From Xanthocytophaga flava (GTDB lineage Bacteria; Bacteroidota; Bacteroidia; Cytophagales; 172606-1): DNA of 64,000 bases. The stretch spans positions 228,801 to 292,800 of the forward strand of contig JASJOS010000015.1 of NCBI GenBank assembly GCA_030068525.1. Direction: 5' to 3'. Position numbers and translations under genes: made by a program. Below are positions 1-8,282 of this stretch, one piece after another; the first letter of the stretch is position 1; each line of letters starts with the position of its first letter. The notes under the pieces were generated by a model. The model did not search any database, was not told where the DNA came from, and saw nothing but the letters and a program-made list of their open reading frames with translations.

Positions 1-1
1 T

Positions 2-178
2 CACGATTATACTCAGTTGCCTATCGTTGCTTATTCTACATCAAAAACTATACAGGGTGTAAATACCTTTATGCAGGCAGGTGGAACAGCTTATTTTCAG
101 AAACCTTGTGATCTGGAAGAAATGATAGACATATTTTCCGGTTTATCTGAATTGGTGCCTGTTTCCCAGAGTCGGTAG
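2..178 (+). CDS. Response regulator receiver domain, C-terminal fragment (cut by window edge)
   Basis: The frame is open from base 2 to a TAG at 176-178 and encodes the last 58 residues of a protein that begins outside the window. The peptide has the pattern of the second half of a CheY-like receiver: a hydrophobic strand PIVAYST, an alpha-4 helix, then GGTAYFQKPCDLEEMI, where the Lys-Pro pair is the conserved receiver lysine and its cis-proline. The chain ends about 20 residues after KP, so it is probably a single-domain regulator with no output domain. Single-domain regulators beside PAS histidine kinases are common in Cytophagales, and the next gene downstream on the same strand is such a kinase. 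The phospho-acceptor aspartate is outside the window. A partner role with the kinase is inference. Confidence 0.7.
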   Translation, partial: HDYTQLPIVAYSTSKTIQGVNTFMQAGGTAYFQKPCDLEEMIDIFSGLSELVPVSQSR

Positions 179-528
179 GATGTATTCTGAAGATTAAAGT
201 AGTTAGCTACTTTTGTTTGTCTATTGGTTGCTGGAAATGGATAGCCCGTCTGAAAATATAAAATAATAGCCACATCCTTTTTTCTGTTATTTTTACAAAA
301 AAATAAGTATAACAATCCTTATTTTTGCTTTGTCCTTCTTATTCAGCCTTTTAGCTGCTTTATAAAAAAGCAGAGCAATATTTTTTTCTCCTGTCGTTAT
401 TTTAGATAGTAGCAATGGAGTTTGAACAGATCTTCTACACTGTTTTGGAAAATAAAGCAGGTACGATGATTTTAGGGAAGGGCCGGAAGATAAATAGCTT
501 ACAATCAAACTAAATTTCGGGAAATAGC
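179..528. other. Intergenic region upstream of the hybrid kinase, with a weak AT-rich hairpin
   Basis: No convincing gene in 350 bases. A perfect 9-bp inverted repeat AAAAATAAG/CTTATTTTT occupies 299-307 and 318-326 with a 10-nt loop. With only one G-C pair it would be a poor terminator for the response regulator ending at 178. The reverse-strand reading frames here show no recognisable protein features. Confidence 0.4.
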
Positions 529-3500
529 ATGCAGGACTTAGCATCTAGCCATTCTTTTATATCAGGAGGCGGAGAGATGGGAGCGTTGATACGTTCAATG
601 GATTGGTCAAAGACACCACTTGGTCCGGTTGAGGACTGGCCTCAGAGTTTAAAGACCACTGTAAGTCTTTGTCTTTCGTCAACCTTTCCCATACTGATTG
701 CCTGGGGGCCAGAGCTGATTCAGATTTACAATGACAGTTATCGGCCTATCTGCGGTGCTAAGCATCCGGAGTCGATGGGGCAAAACTTTAAAATATGCTG
801 GGAAACGGCATTGCCAGTAGTGGGAGGTGCTTTTGATCGGGGTCTGGCTGGAGAGGGGACATATATTAAGGATCAGCAGATGCTTTTGGATCGGTATGGC
901 TACCTGGAAGAGGCATTCATGACATTCTCTTTTGCGCCTATCCGGGATGAATCCGGAAATGTGGGAGGCATTTTTCACCCCATCACAGAGACAACAGAAC
1001 AGATTCTGAGTGCCAGAAGGACGCAGGTTTTACGTGATGTAGCTGTGCATATCGGTAAAGCCCGGACTAACAGTGAGGTGGTAAGAGAGCTAACAACTAT
1101 TCATCCTTCATTAACCTATGATTTGCCCTTCATCCAGCTTTATGAACTGGATTCCAAAACAGGTTTGGCAACTCTTCAGATGTCTTCAGGAACCAGTCAG
1201 GGAGCACTTGAATTTCCGCAGATAGACACTCAGACGTCCGATGAAACGCATTGGCCATTTGACCTGGTACTAGAAAGCCAGGACTTTGTACTGGTTAGTA
1301 ACTTGGAGGAACGTTTTGGTTCCTTTGAGTCTGGCCCCTTTGAACAACCACCCCACACTGCATTCATTTTTCCTATTCAAATTGCCGGACAAGAAAAGCC
1401 CTATGGGTTTATGGTCGCAGGTGTGAGTAGAGGACGAGCCCTGGATCAGGAATACCAAAACTTTTTTGAGTTGCTTTCGAATGCAATCTCCACTGCTTTC
1501 TCAAGCGTAGATGCCTATCAGCAGCAACAAAAGCGGGCACAACAGCTGGCTGAAATTGACAAAGCAAAAACTGCTTTTTTTAGCAATGTGAGCCATGAGT
1601 TTCGTACACCTCTTACCCTGTTACTTGGACCATTGGAGGAACAGATTGAAAAGTCCCGGAATACACTTACCATGCAGGATATTGAATCTATGCATCGGAA
1701 TGCGCTGAGACTTCTGAAACTGGTTAATAACTTGCTTGATTTTAGCCGGGTGGAAGCAGGAAGGGTAAAAGCCAGCTTTGAAAAAGTGGATTTAGGAGAA
1801 GTGACTGAAGATCTGGCTTCTACCTTTCGATCGGTCATGGAGAGTGCTGGTTTGGAACTACAAGTCAGAAGGCCTGCTGAGGCGATGCCTGTATATGTAG
1901 ATAGGGATATGTGGGAGAAGATTGTATTAAACCTGCTCTCCAATGCATTTAAATATACCCTACAGGGTAGAGTAACAGTTTCTGTATTTGAAAAAGACGG
2001 TCAGGCAGTAGTACAGGTTGCAGATACTGGGGTTGGTATTGAAGAAAAAGAACTGCCGCATATGTTTGAGCGTTTTCACCGGGTCGAAAATTCACAGGGA
2101 CGGACTCATGAAGGTACTGGGATTGGTCTCTCATTAGTGTATGAGCTGGTGAATTTACATCATGGACAGATTCAGATTGCCAGTGTGTTTGGAGAAGGCA
2201 CCACTTTTATGGTGTCTATTCCAACAGGTAAAGACCATCTTTCTATAGAGCAACTTTCTGAAGGTAAAAACCTACCAAAAGTCGTTTCTCAGAAGCAAAC
2301 ATTCATTCTGGAGGCTATGAGCCTTCTGGGAACACAGAACGCAGCAGAACAGAGTTGGGAAAGTACATCAGCTTCTGACCAAATACAGGATGAGCCATTT
2401 GACAATAGTCAGATAGAGCCTATTGCAGTTCAGAAGCACATTCATGTGCTGATTGTGGACGACAATGCTGATATGCGACAATACCTGCAACGAATGCTTT
2501 CACCTTATTTTTCCCTTGATCTTGCCACAAATGGACAAGAGGCTATTGATAAAATAGAAATTCGAACTCCTGATTTGATTGTCAGTGATATTATGATGCC
2601 TGTCATGGATGGGCGAGAGATGTTGCAGCAAATCCGTTTACGGAGCGGTTATCAGATTCCGGTTATTTTACTATCGGCCAGAGCTGGGCAGGAATCGCGT
2701 CTGGAAGGCATGGACTGGGGGGCAGACGATTATCTGGTTAAGCCATTTTCTGCAAAGGAATTACTTACCAAGGTGAGTGCACTGATTAAAATTCATCAGG
2801 GCCGGAAAAAGACAGAAGAAGAGCTGCGAAGTATTTTCCGTCAGGCTCCTGTTGCAATAGGAATTTTCCGTGGTCAGGACCTGATTATTGAAGTAGCCAA
2901 TACCATGCTGCTCAATTACTGGAATAAGACAAGTGAACAGGTTATAGGACTACCGTATCTTTCTGCATTTACAGAGATTTCAGATGATGGATTTGAGACT
3001 ATGGTTAGAGAGGTGTTGCAGAGTGGGATAGGACGTGTAGTAGATCAATGGCCAGTGGAAATCAAACGCGCAGATACCTTAGAAAAACTATACATTACCC
3101 TGGCCTTGGAGCCGTTACAGGAACACAATGGTATTGTGACTAAGGTAATGATGGTTGCCAGCAATGTAACTGAGCTATCTACCGCACTGGAACAGATTCG
3201 GGAAAGTGAACAACGTTTCCGTTTATTGGCCAACAGCATGCCACTGTTAGTGTGGAGTCTGGATACAGAGAGTAACAATCACTTTTACAATGCTTTTGCT
3301 CATACCTATTTTGGACATTTGGAACAGTCACTAACTCAGTATATGTTACTGGATCTTGTGCATCCGGATGAAAAAGAGGAGAGTATGATGCATTGGAAAT
3401 ACTCTCTGCAAACCGGGAAAGATTTTATTTATGAACATCGCTACCAACGGTATGATGGTGAATACAGATGGCATTTGACCAGGGGCACGGCCTTACGGGG

Positions 3501-4368
3501 AAGGCATGGACAAATGGATAGCTGGATTATGACGAGCACAGATATTCATGATCAGAAAACAGTGGAGGAAATACTGGAAGATCGTGTAGCTATCAGAACA
3601 TTCGAACTGAAAAATATCAATGAGCAACTGATAAAGACCAATGCCGAACTCGAACAGTTTGCCTACATTGCCAGTCACGATTTGCAGGAACCACTCCGGA
3701 AAATTCAGGTCTTTACTAAACTGATACGCAAGAGACTTTCGCTGGAAGATGAAGAAAGCCAGGTGTATGCTGACAGAGTGATTGCTTCTGCAAATCGTAT
3801 GTCGCAGCTGGTGAATGATATTCTGAAGTATTCAAAAATAGCCCACATAGAGTTAACCTTTGAACAGACAGATCTGAATACGATTGTACAGGAAGTCCTG
3901 GCAGATTTTGAACTTTTAATTGTAGAGAAAGAGGCTGTAGTTTCTGTTGACCCGTTACCTGTTATTGATGCTGTCCCTTTACAGATGAATCAGCTTTTTT
4001 ATAATCTGCTTGGGAATGCATTGAAGTTTACTAGGCAGAAGCCTACAGTAGAAATACAATACCACTATATAGCCGAAGAAGACGCAGAAGCCTATGGATT
4101 TCTACAGACAGATATTGCCTATGCCCACATTGTTCTGATTGATAACGGAATTGGCTTTGATTCAGAACATGCCGAACGAATCTTTACTATCTTCCAGCGG
4201 CTTAATCCCGATGGTGGATTTGAGGGTAATGGAATTGGACTGACTATTTGCAAACGAATTGTAGAGAATCATAATGGGTATATAAAAGCAAGTGGAGTAG
4301 AGAATGAAGGAGCTGTATTTGAGATTTTTCTACCAATTACACAGACATCTATTCTTTCGGGCATCTAA
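529..4368 (+). CDS. Giant hybrid sensor kinase: PAS-GAF-HisKA-HATPase-REC-PAS-PAS-HisKA-HATPase
   Basis: A 1279-residue cytoplasmic sensor with two complete kinase cores in one chain. Domains in order: a PAS-like sensor (about 10-165), a GAF-like region (165-340), HisKA with SHEFRTPL (His356), an HATPase (440-560, with DTGVGI and GTGIGLSL), a receiver (640-755: acidic Asp644-Asp645, phospho-acceptor Asp687 in SDIMMPVMDG, Lys738 in LVKPF), two more PAS domains (770-1020), a second HisKA with SHDLQEPL (His1050), and a final HATPase (1115-1275, DNGIGF and GNGIGL). No membrane segment or signal peptide is evident, so the stimulus is probably intracellular. The second core resembles the phytochrome-type kinases that use SHDLxEPLRK. 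The receiver could take phosphate from either histidine; which is inference. It follows a single-domain response regulator on the same strand. The start is the first ATG of the frame; no Shine-Dalgarno is visible, as usual in this phylum. Confidence 0.93.
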   Translation: MQDLASSHSFISGGGEMGALIRSMDWSKTPLGPVEDWPQSLKTTVSLCLSSTFPILIAWGPELIQIYNDSYRPICGAKHPESMGQNFKICWETALPVVGGAFDRGLAGEGTYIKDQQMLLDRYGYLEEAFMTFSFAPIRDESGNVGGIFHPITETTEQILSARRTQVLRDVAVHIGKARTNSEVVRELTTIHPSLTYDLPFIQLYELDSKTGLATLQMSSGTSQGALEFPQIDTQTSDETHWPFDLVLESQDFVLVSNLEERFGSFESGPFEQPPHTAFIFPIQIAGQEKPYGFMVAGVSRGRALDQEYQNFFELLSNAISTAFSSVDAYQQQQKRAQQLAEIDKAKTAFFSNVSHEFRTPLTLLLGPLEEQIEKSRNTLTMQDIESMHRNALRLLKLVNNLLDFSRVEAGRVKASFEKVDLGEVTEDLASTFRSVMESAGLELQVRRPAEAMPVYVDRDMWEKIVLNLLSNAFKYTLQGRVTVSVFEKDGQAVVQVADTGVGIEEKELPHMFERFHRVENSQGRTHEGTGIGLSLVYELVNLHHGQIQIASVFGEGTTFMVSIPTGKDHLSIEQLSEGKNLPKVVSQKQTFILEAMSLLGTQNAAEQSWESTSASDQIQDEPFDNSQIEPIAVQKHIHVLIVDDNADMRQYLQRMLSPYFSLDLATNGQEAIDKIEIRTPDLIVSDIMMPVMDGREMLQQIRLRSGYQIPVILLSARAGQESRLEGMDWGADDYLVKPFSAKELLTKVSALIKIHQGRKKTEEELRSIFRQAPVAIGIFRGQDLIIEVANTMLLNYWNKTSEQVIGLPYLSAFTEISDDGFETMVREVLQSGIGRVVDQWPVEIKRADTLEKLYITLALEPLQEHNGIVTKVMMVASNVTELSTALEQIRESEQRFRLLANSMPLLVWSLDTESNNHFYNAFAHTYFGHLEQSLTQYMLLDLVHPDEKEESMMHWKYSLQTGKDFIYEHRYQRYDGEYRWHLTRGTALRGRHGQMDSWIMTSTDIHDQKTVEEILEDRVAIRTFELKNINEQLIKTNAELEQFAYIASHDLQEPLRKIQVFTKLIRKRLSLEDEESQVYADRVIASANRMSQLVNDILKYSKIAHIELTFEQTDLNTIVQEVLADFELLIVEKEAVVSVDPLPVIDAVPLQMNQLFYNLLGNALKFTRQKPTVEIQYHYIAEEDAEAYGFLQTDIAYAHIVLIDNGIGFDSEHAERIFTIFQRLNPDGGFEGNGIGLTICKRIVENHNGYIKASGVENEGAVFEIFLPITQTSILSGI

Positions 4369-4572
4369 TCTAGATAAGAACTTTACTGCCTAAAAACGCA
4401 ATATGACTCATTCCAAATTTAAAAAAAGAAACAACGTAGTTACAAAGAGAGTTGCGATTCCTTCAATCGTGTGTGGCAGTGTAGGTGCGATGGCAATCTT
4501 TTCTCTGCGAGGTTGGCCTCTTATCGTGTCCCATAACATGAGTCCAATAAATAAAGAGAAAGCACCCTTTCC

Positions 4573-4765
4573 TGTCCTCCTGTAAGGATATCGTGACAAA
4601 TAGAGTGGCGTTTGGTTTATGAAATATTCGTCCCCAGGTTGGTATTATCACCAACCTGAACGGTGGAAAGCAGGTCGTTGGTGATAATACCAACAACGGG
4701 CACACAATTATCTCTAGTCTAGTCGGAAAGGCCGCCGGTCTTGCCATGTGATCCTTACAGGAGGA
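4573..4765. mobile_element. Family B inverted-repeat element, copy 1, nested in family C
   Basis: The ends are a perfect 15-bp inverted repeat, TCCTCCTGTAAGGAT at 4575-4589 and its complement at 4751-4765. The left part, through GTGACAAATAGAG, and the right part, GTCGGAAAGGCCGCC..TCTTGCC, match the element at 35542-35683. The middle differs and carries the family A hairpin pair. No coding capacity. Confidence 0.7.
4635..4694. repeat. Family A palindromic repeat, two inverted copies
   Basis: The first hairpin (4635-4658) has a 9-bp stem CAGGTTGGT/ACCAACCTG around ATTATC. The second (4677-4694) is its reverse complement at the core, GTTGGT-GATAAT-ACCAAC. Two opposed palindromes about 20 bp apart recall REP/BIME arrangements. 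The same core occurs at 8115-8176 and 32556-32579. Confidence 0.8.
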
Positions 4766-5182
4766 AAGAAAGGGAGTTGAGAGGGTAAAAAGAGATTTTT
4801 TTCCTAAAATTCTCAAAATTGAAAAATTTATGGGACAGGAGAAGGGTTGGCCTTTGATCTGTGTGGGGGAGGATCGGAAAAAAGTGCCTTTTTTTGCTTA
4901 CTTTCTTGGGCAAGCAAAAAAGTAAGAGGCCACAAGAAGAGCGATGTAAAAGACAATAAACAAATTCAAGAAAAGAGATTTATTAAAAATCAATCAGCGC
5001 TTATGCTTTTGAAAAGAGTATAGGCGCTGATTTTATAAAACAAACTCACATCTAAAATTTGTGATGAGTCATGTTGTGTTTTATATAGATTGGTGCAATG
5101 TAAAAACAAACTGTGTGAATCAGATAAAGAATGTATCAGAATAAGCACTCCTATACCATAACCGGGAGGCATTTAGGACCTC

Positions 5183-5314
5183 TTATCTTCCGGCAGAATA
5201 AGGATGTTTATACAATGCCTTGGCACTTTTGTTCTTGGGTGGTTTGCAATGTGGTGCATACTCAACAGCACAGGAGGTAAAGCAAAACACACAGGCCAGC
5301 AGTAAGTATTTCAT
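5183..5314 (-). CDS. Small lipoprotein, 43 residues
   Basis: On the minus strand an ATG at 5314-5312 opens a 43-codon frame ending in TAA at 5185-5183. The product begins MKYLLLACVFCFTSC, a textbook lipoprotein signal: charged start, hydrophobic core, and lipobox FTSC with Cys15 as the lipidated residue. The mature part is only 28 residues, basic, Pro- and Lys-rich, with one further Cys, and ends HPYSAGR. Its target membrane and role are unknown. Tiny envelope lipoproteins of this kind are common in Bacteroidota and often missed because of length. It is convergent with the hybrid kinase upstream and divergent from the LRR-BRCT gene, and family C repeat DNA follows it. The signal peptide is the main support; without homologue data it could still be a chance frame. 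Confidence 0.6.
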   Translation of the reverse strand: MKYLLLACVFCFTSCAVEYAPHCKPPKNKSAKALYKHPYSAGR

Positions 5315-5486
5315 GGTTTTATATCTGAGAGTAAGTAGTTGTGTGTAGAATAACGTAAGTTAGTCACATTTATTTGATAAAGGTAAATAACAGAGATTCA
5401 GAGAGTTTTCTAGTATAAGCTACTATAACATCTCTAAACCATGCAGATGTAATAATGCTATTGCTTTTCTTGTTTACTTTTATCCG

Positions 5487-5514
5487 TTGAATGCATGAAA
5501 TAGTTTATTTTTGT
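5487..5514 (+). promoter_or_regulatory. Candidate Bacteroidota promoter for the LRR-BRCT gene
   Basis: TATTTTTGT at 5506-5514 fits the TAnnTTTG -7 box of the primary sigma factor of this phylum. A TTG at 5487-5489 could serve as the -33 element, although the 16-nt spacing is a little short. The start codon follows 39 bases after the box. Confidence 0.35.
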
Positions 5515-5553
5515 TTGCAGTAACCTGTATTCAGCTAACATTTTTATTCAGCT

Positions 5554-8070
5554 ATGTATATTGAAAATATTGATCAGCTACAGGCAAGAGATTTTGAGCA
5601 GCTTTCATATACTTCTTACCTGACTATTGCCGATCGGAAAGCAACCAAAAAGCAGGTAGAAGAAATCCTGGACAAAGCGCCACAGGTAAGTACACTGATA
5701 CTTCAGAGAATAATGCTGGAAGAGTTGCCTGCCAATCTACCCTCTCTGAAGAAGTTGAATAGTCTCAGAGTTGAGATTACCACTCTTTCCAATCTGGATG
5801 TACTCAAGAAATGTAGTGGATTAGCCGACTTTACCTTTCTGGCTGATCCTTTGCCTGCTATAACAGGTAGTGCAAAAGAAGACTTGCCTAAACTGCAGAA
5901 CTTATATTTGGGAATCAAAGATTTAACGGAGTTTCCTTCTTATTTTATTACACCTACTATTCAATCATTACAGATTTGGTCAGATACATTGAATACTTTA
6001 CCAGGTCATGTTTTAAATAAAATGTCTGCTTTAACAAGTATGACTCTGGAAGCTCCATTAAAGACATTGCCTGAATTACAAGTAAACAATAAGTTGACCT
6101 ATCTGTCTTTAAAAAATACCCGTATTGGTGACTGGTCAAACCCTAAATGCTGGCCTGGTTCCTTACAAACAGTGCATATTACACAGAACAAGATTGGTGG
6201 ATACGGACCCGTATTTAGTCAGCTACCAAATTTACGAAGTCTACATATAGGAACTGATTGCCAGCAAAACTGGCTTACTGGTATTGGATCATGCCAGAAA
6301 CTGACAGATTTGTCTATCTCACAAATAGATGGTATTCCGGATGATTTGAAGGATTGTCAAGCGCTTGAGTCTCTTTCTATCTATAAAGGAACAATTACTT
6401 CATTGTCTGACTGGTTTTGCTCTTTAGCCAATCTGAGAAAGCTTTCTATCTCAGATACCAGTCTTAAGCATGTACCCGCTGATTGGAGCAAAATGACCAA
6501 GCTGGAAAGTGTGAGTTTGGACAATAATCAAATAGAAGACTTTCATTTTGCCTTCTCAATACCTGAATTACAAGGGGTGGTAATAAGCAACAATCCTATA
6601 CGTGATCAGTGGTTTATACTGGATGCCAAAAAAGCACTCCCTATCAGCATGTATGGCTCTTTCTGGTCATCTGTTTTTGTAAAAGGGTTTAACCTGGAAG
6701 ATAAAATCACTTTTTATAAAGCTATAGCAAAAAGTGACCTGGATCGTGAGGATAAAAAATGGTTTATGATAGAAATGGATCAGCAGAGGGTTTTACATGT
6801 TCCTGATGAATGGCCTATCTACAGAATGTTTCAGGGGCTCTGTATTCCACATAAACGATTATTGGATAAGTTACAGCAAAAGTTACTGGATCACAAGCTG
6901 AACAATGACTCTGTTAAGGCTATGCAGGCTGGCAAAGTATGGCTTTGTGGTGATTTTACAGAGAAGAAAACAGCGATAAAAGAAAAGCTTGGCAAGATAG
7001 CTGTGGCTCTTACTACACAGTTTGATGTAGATGTAACCCATATTGTAATAGGTAAAAAGCCGACAGATCTATGGCCTGTATTTCAGGATAATTCGTATCA
7101 GTTTTTGCTGGAGTCTCAGTTATACCAGATACTGAAGGAAATAGATTCAGAGGAGAAATTCTTGGTTCAGGAAGAGGTTACAGGAGGCCAGCAGATGGCT
7201 GATGGCCTTCGTAGGCTGCTAACCAGCAAAGACGATTCTTCGGTATTGCTGGGACTGGAAATGCTGAAAGCAGGAGGTGTTCCTTCCAATATAATTGATG
7301 AATTACTCCTTGTACAAAAGACCAGTTCTGATGCAAAAGTACGTGCAGAGGCAAAAAAGCTTCTGCTTACACAGGGTTCAGTGGAGTGGGTGCAAGTACT
7401 GAATGATAAACAAAGCTTTACCAATCTGGAAACGACGAAAGAGAAAGATGTTCGTACCAAGTTGGAAAAGATGGCTAAGTCTGTGAGCAGAGAACGGGTT
7501 GCAGAGTTTGGGTTATTGCTTTTTTCTCATTATCAGAAAGGCTTATCATATATTCTAGTACATTTCAAACAAGGAGGCCCCCAACGGATTAAAGCCCTAA
7601 AAGCTTTGACACAAGGTGATCATTTTGATTTTCATATAGGAGTAGGGTATAATAACTGGAAGCTGGAAAAGCCAGAGAGTGTAATCTTGTCCCCTGTCAA
7701 AACCGGAATCAAGTTTCCATTTGACCATCCTGAAGCAGCAAAAATCCGGAGTATGAATTTACATAATACCAAGTTTGCGACGATAGCCAAAGAGATTGCT
7801 GTATTTGAGAACCTGGAAGAACTGGATTGTTCTGCCAATAGTTTGAAAAGCCTGCCTGAGGAGATTGGGAAGTTAACCAAATTAAAACGGCTGGATTTGT
7901 CTTTAAACCGCTTCGATTCCTTACCCACTGGTATTCTGAAATTAACGAATCTGGAGTGGCTGGATCTGCGTTACAATAACGATAGTGTATTTAAAGATGG
8001 CGAAAAGTCGATAGTAAAGTTACCGGAAAACTTTAAGGAGTTACTACCTAACTGTGAGGTATTGTTGTAA
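5554..8070 (+). CDS. Leucine-rich-repeat protein with central BRCT-like domain
   Basis: An 838-residue protein with no signal peptide, so probably cytoplasmic. Residues 30-370 are irregular LRRs (LxxLxIxxxxLxxLP type). Residues about 460-540 (GKVWLCGDFTEKKTAI... THIVIGKKP) look like a BRCT domain, the fold found at the end of NAD-dependent DNA ligase and in DNA-damage proteins. Residues 560-640 are helical and HEAT-like (MADGLRRLL...VLLGLEMLKAGG). The last 100 residues are three or four canonical LRRs (LEELDCSANSLKSLP, LKRLDLSLNRFDSLP, LEWLDLRYNN). LRR proteins with similar helical stretches are common in Bacteroidota and their roles are mostly unknown; LRRs generally bind proteins and BRCT domains bind DNA ends or phosphopeptides. 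The second LRR gene at 36.4-37.7 kb has a similar helical start. A predicted promoter lies just upstream and family A hairpins follow the stop. Confidence 0.85.
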   Translation: MYIENIDQLQARDFEQLSYTSYLTIADRKATKKQVEEILDKAPQVSTLILQRIMLEELPANLPSLKKLNSLRVEITTLSNLDVLKKCSGLADFTFLADPLPAITGSAKEDLPKLQNLYLGIKDLTEFPSYFITPTIQSLQIWSDTLNTLPGHVLNKMSALTSMTLEAPLKTLPELQVNNKLTYLSLKNTRIGDWSNPKCWPGSLQTVHITQNKIGGYGPVFSQLPNLRSLHIGTDCQQNWLTGIGSCQKLTDLSISQIDGIPDDLKDCQALESLSIYKGTITSLSDWFCSLANLRKLSISDTSLKHVPADWSKMTKLESVSLDNNQIEDFHFAFSIPELQGVVISNNPIRDQWFILDAKKALPISMYGSFWSSVFVKGFNLEDKITFYKAIAKSDLDREDKKWFMIEMDQQRVLHVPDEWPIYRMFQGLCIPHKRLLDKLQQKLLDHKLNNDSVKAMQAGKVWLCGDFTEKKTAIKEKLGKIAVALTTQFDVDVTHIVIGKKPTDLWPVFQDNSYQFLLESQLYQILKEIDSEEKFLVQEEVTGGQQMADGLRRLLTSKDDSSVLLGLEMLKAGGVPSNIIDELLLVQKTSSDAKVRAEAKKLLLTQGSVEWVQVLNDKQSFTNLETTKEKDVRTKLEKMAKSVSRERVAEFGLLLFSHYQKGLSYILVHFKQGGPQRIKALKALTQGDHFDFHIGVGYNNWKLEKPESVILSPVKTGIKFPFDHPEAAKIRSMNLHNTKFATIAKEIAVFENLEELDCSANSLKSLPEEIGKLTKLKRLDLSLNRFDSLPTGILKLTNLEWLDLRYNNDSVFKDGEKSIVKLPENFKELLPNCEVLL

Positions 8071-8114
8071 GTAACACCTAATCAATACCTTCAAAGGTTA
8101 AGAAGTTCTGCCCG

Positions 8115-8176
8115 TCGTTGGTGTTATCACCAACGAGTTATTTCCCCTCATGCAAGTTGGTGATAACACCAACTTG
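8115..8176. repeat. Family A palindromic repeat, two hairpins in a convergent intergenic space
   Basis: Hairpin 1 (8115-8136): 9-bp perfect stem TCGTTGGTG/CACCAACGA, loop TTAT. Hairpin 2 (8153-8176): 10-bp perfect stem CAAGTTGGTG/CACCAACTTG, loop ATAA. The two cores are reverse complements. They lie 45 bp after the LRR-BRCT stop and about 105 bp beyond the end of the convergent kinase gene, so they may stop transcription from both sides. No long T-run follows. Confidence 0.8.
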
Positions 8177-8282
8177 GGGAGGAAAATTGAGGCTCTCTAC
8201 AAAATCCAATCTTTTCGATGCTTTATAAATAGTTTAAAAGTCCTTTAAGCTCAATATGTAGGATTGTAGTGAGTATATTCTT

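Larger units (their letters stand above)
4399..5076. mobile_element. Family C non-autonomous element (MITE-like), copy 1, interrupted by a family B element
   Basis: The ends are imperfect inverted repeats: 4399-4420 reads CAATATGACTCATTCCAAAT and the far end, read on the opposite strand from 5076, begins CAACATGACTCATCACAAAT. The core matches copies near 20.1-20.4 kb and 42.2-42.6 kb, sharing ACAAAGAGAGTTG near the left end, GTAGGTGCG, GGATCGGAAAAAAGTG, and AAGCAAAAAAGTAA followed by GGCC(A/G)CAAG. It holds two hairpins, at 4891-4926 and at 4992-5042 (9-bp stem AATCAGCGC/GCGCTGATT). A 191-bp family B element sits at 4575-4765 inside it. No transposase is encoded; the short reading frames it contains look like by-products. 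It lies between convergent genes. Confidence 0.75.

Noticed and set aside
4403..4585. 60-codon plus-strand frame beginning MTHSKFKKRN
   Set aside because: It lies entirely inside the family C element and starts within its terminal inverted repeat; its product has no features of a protein family.
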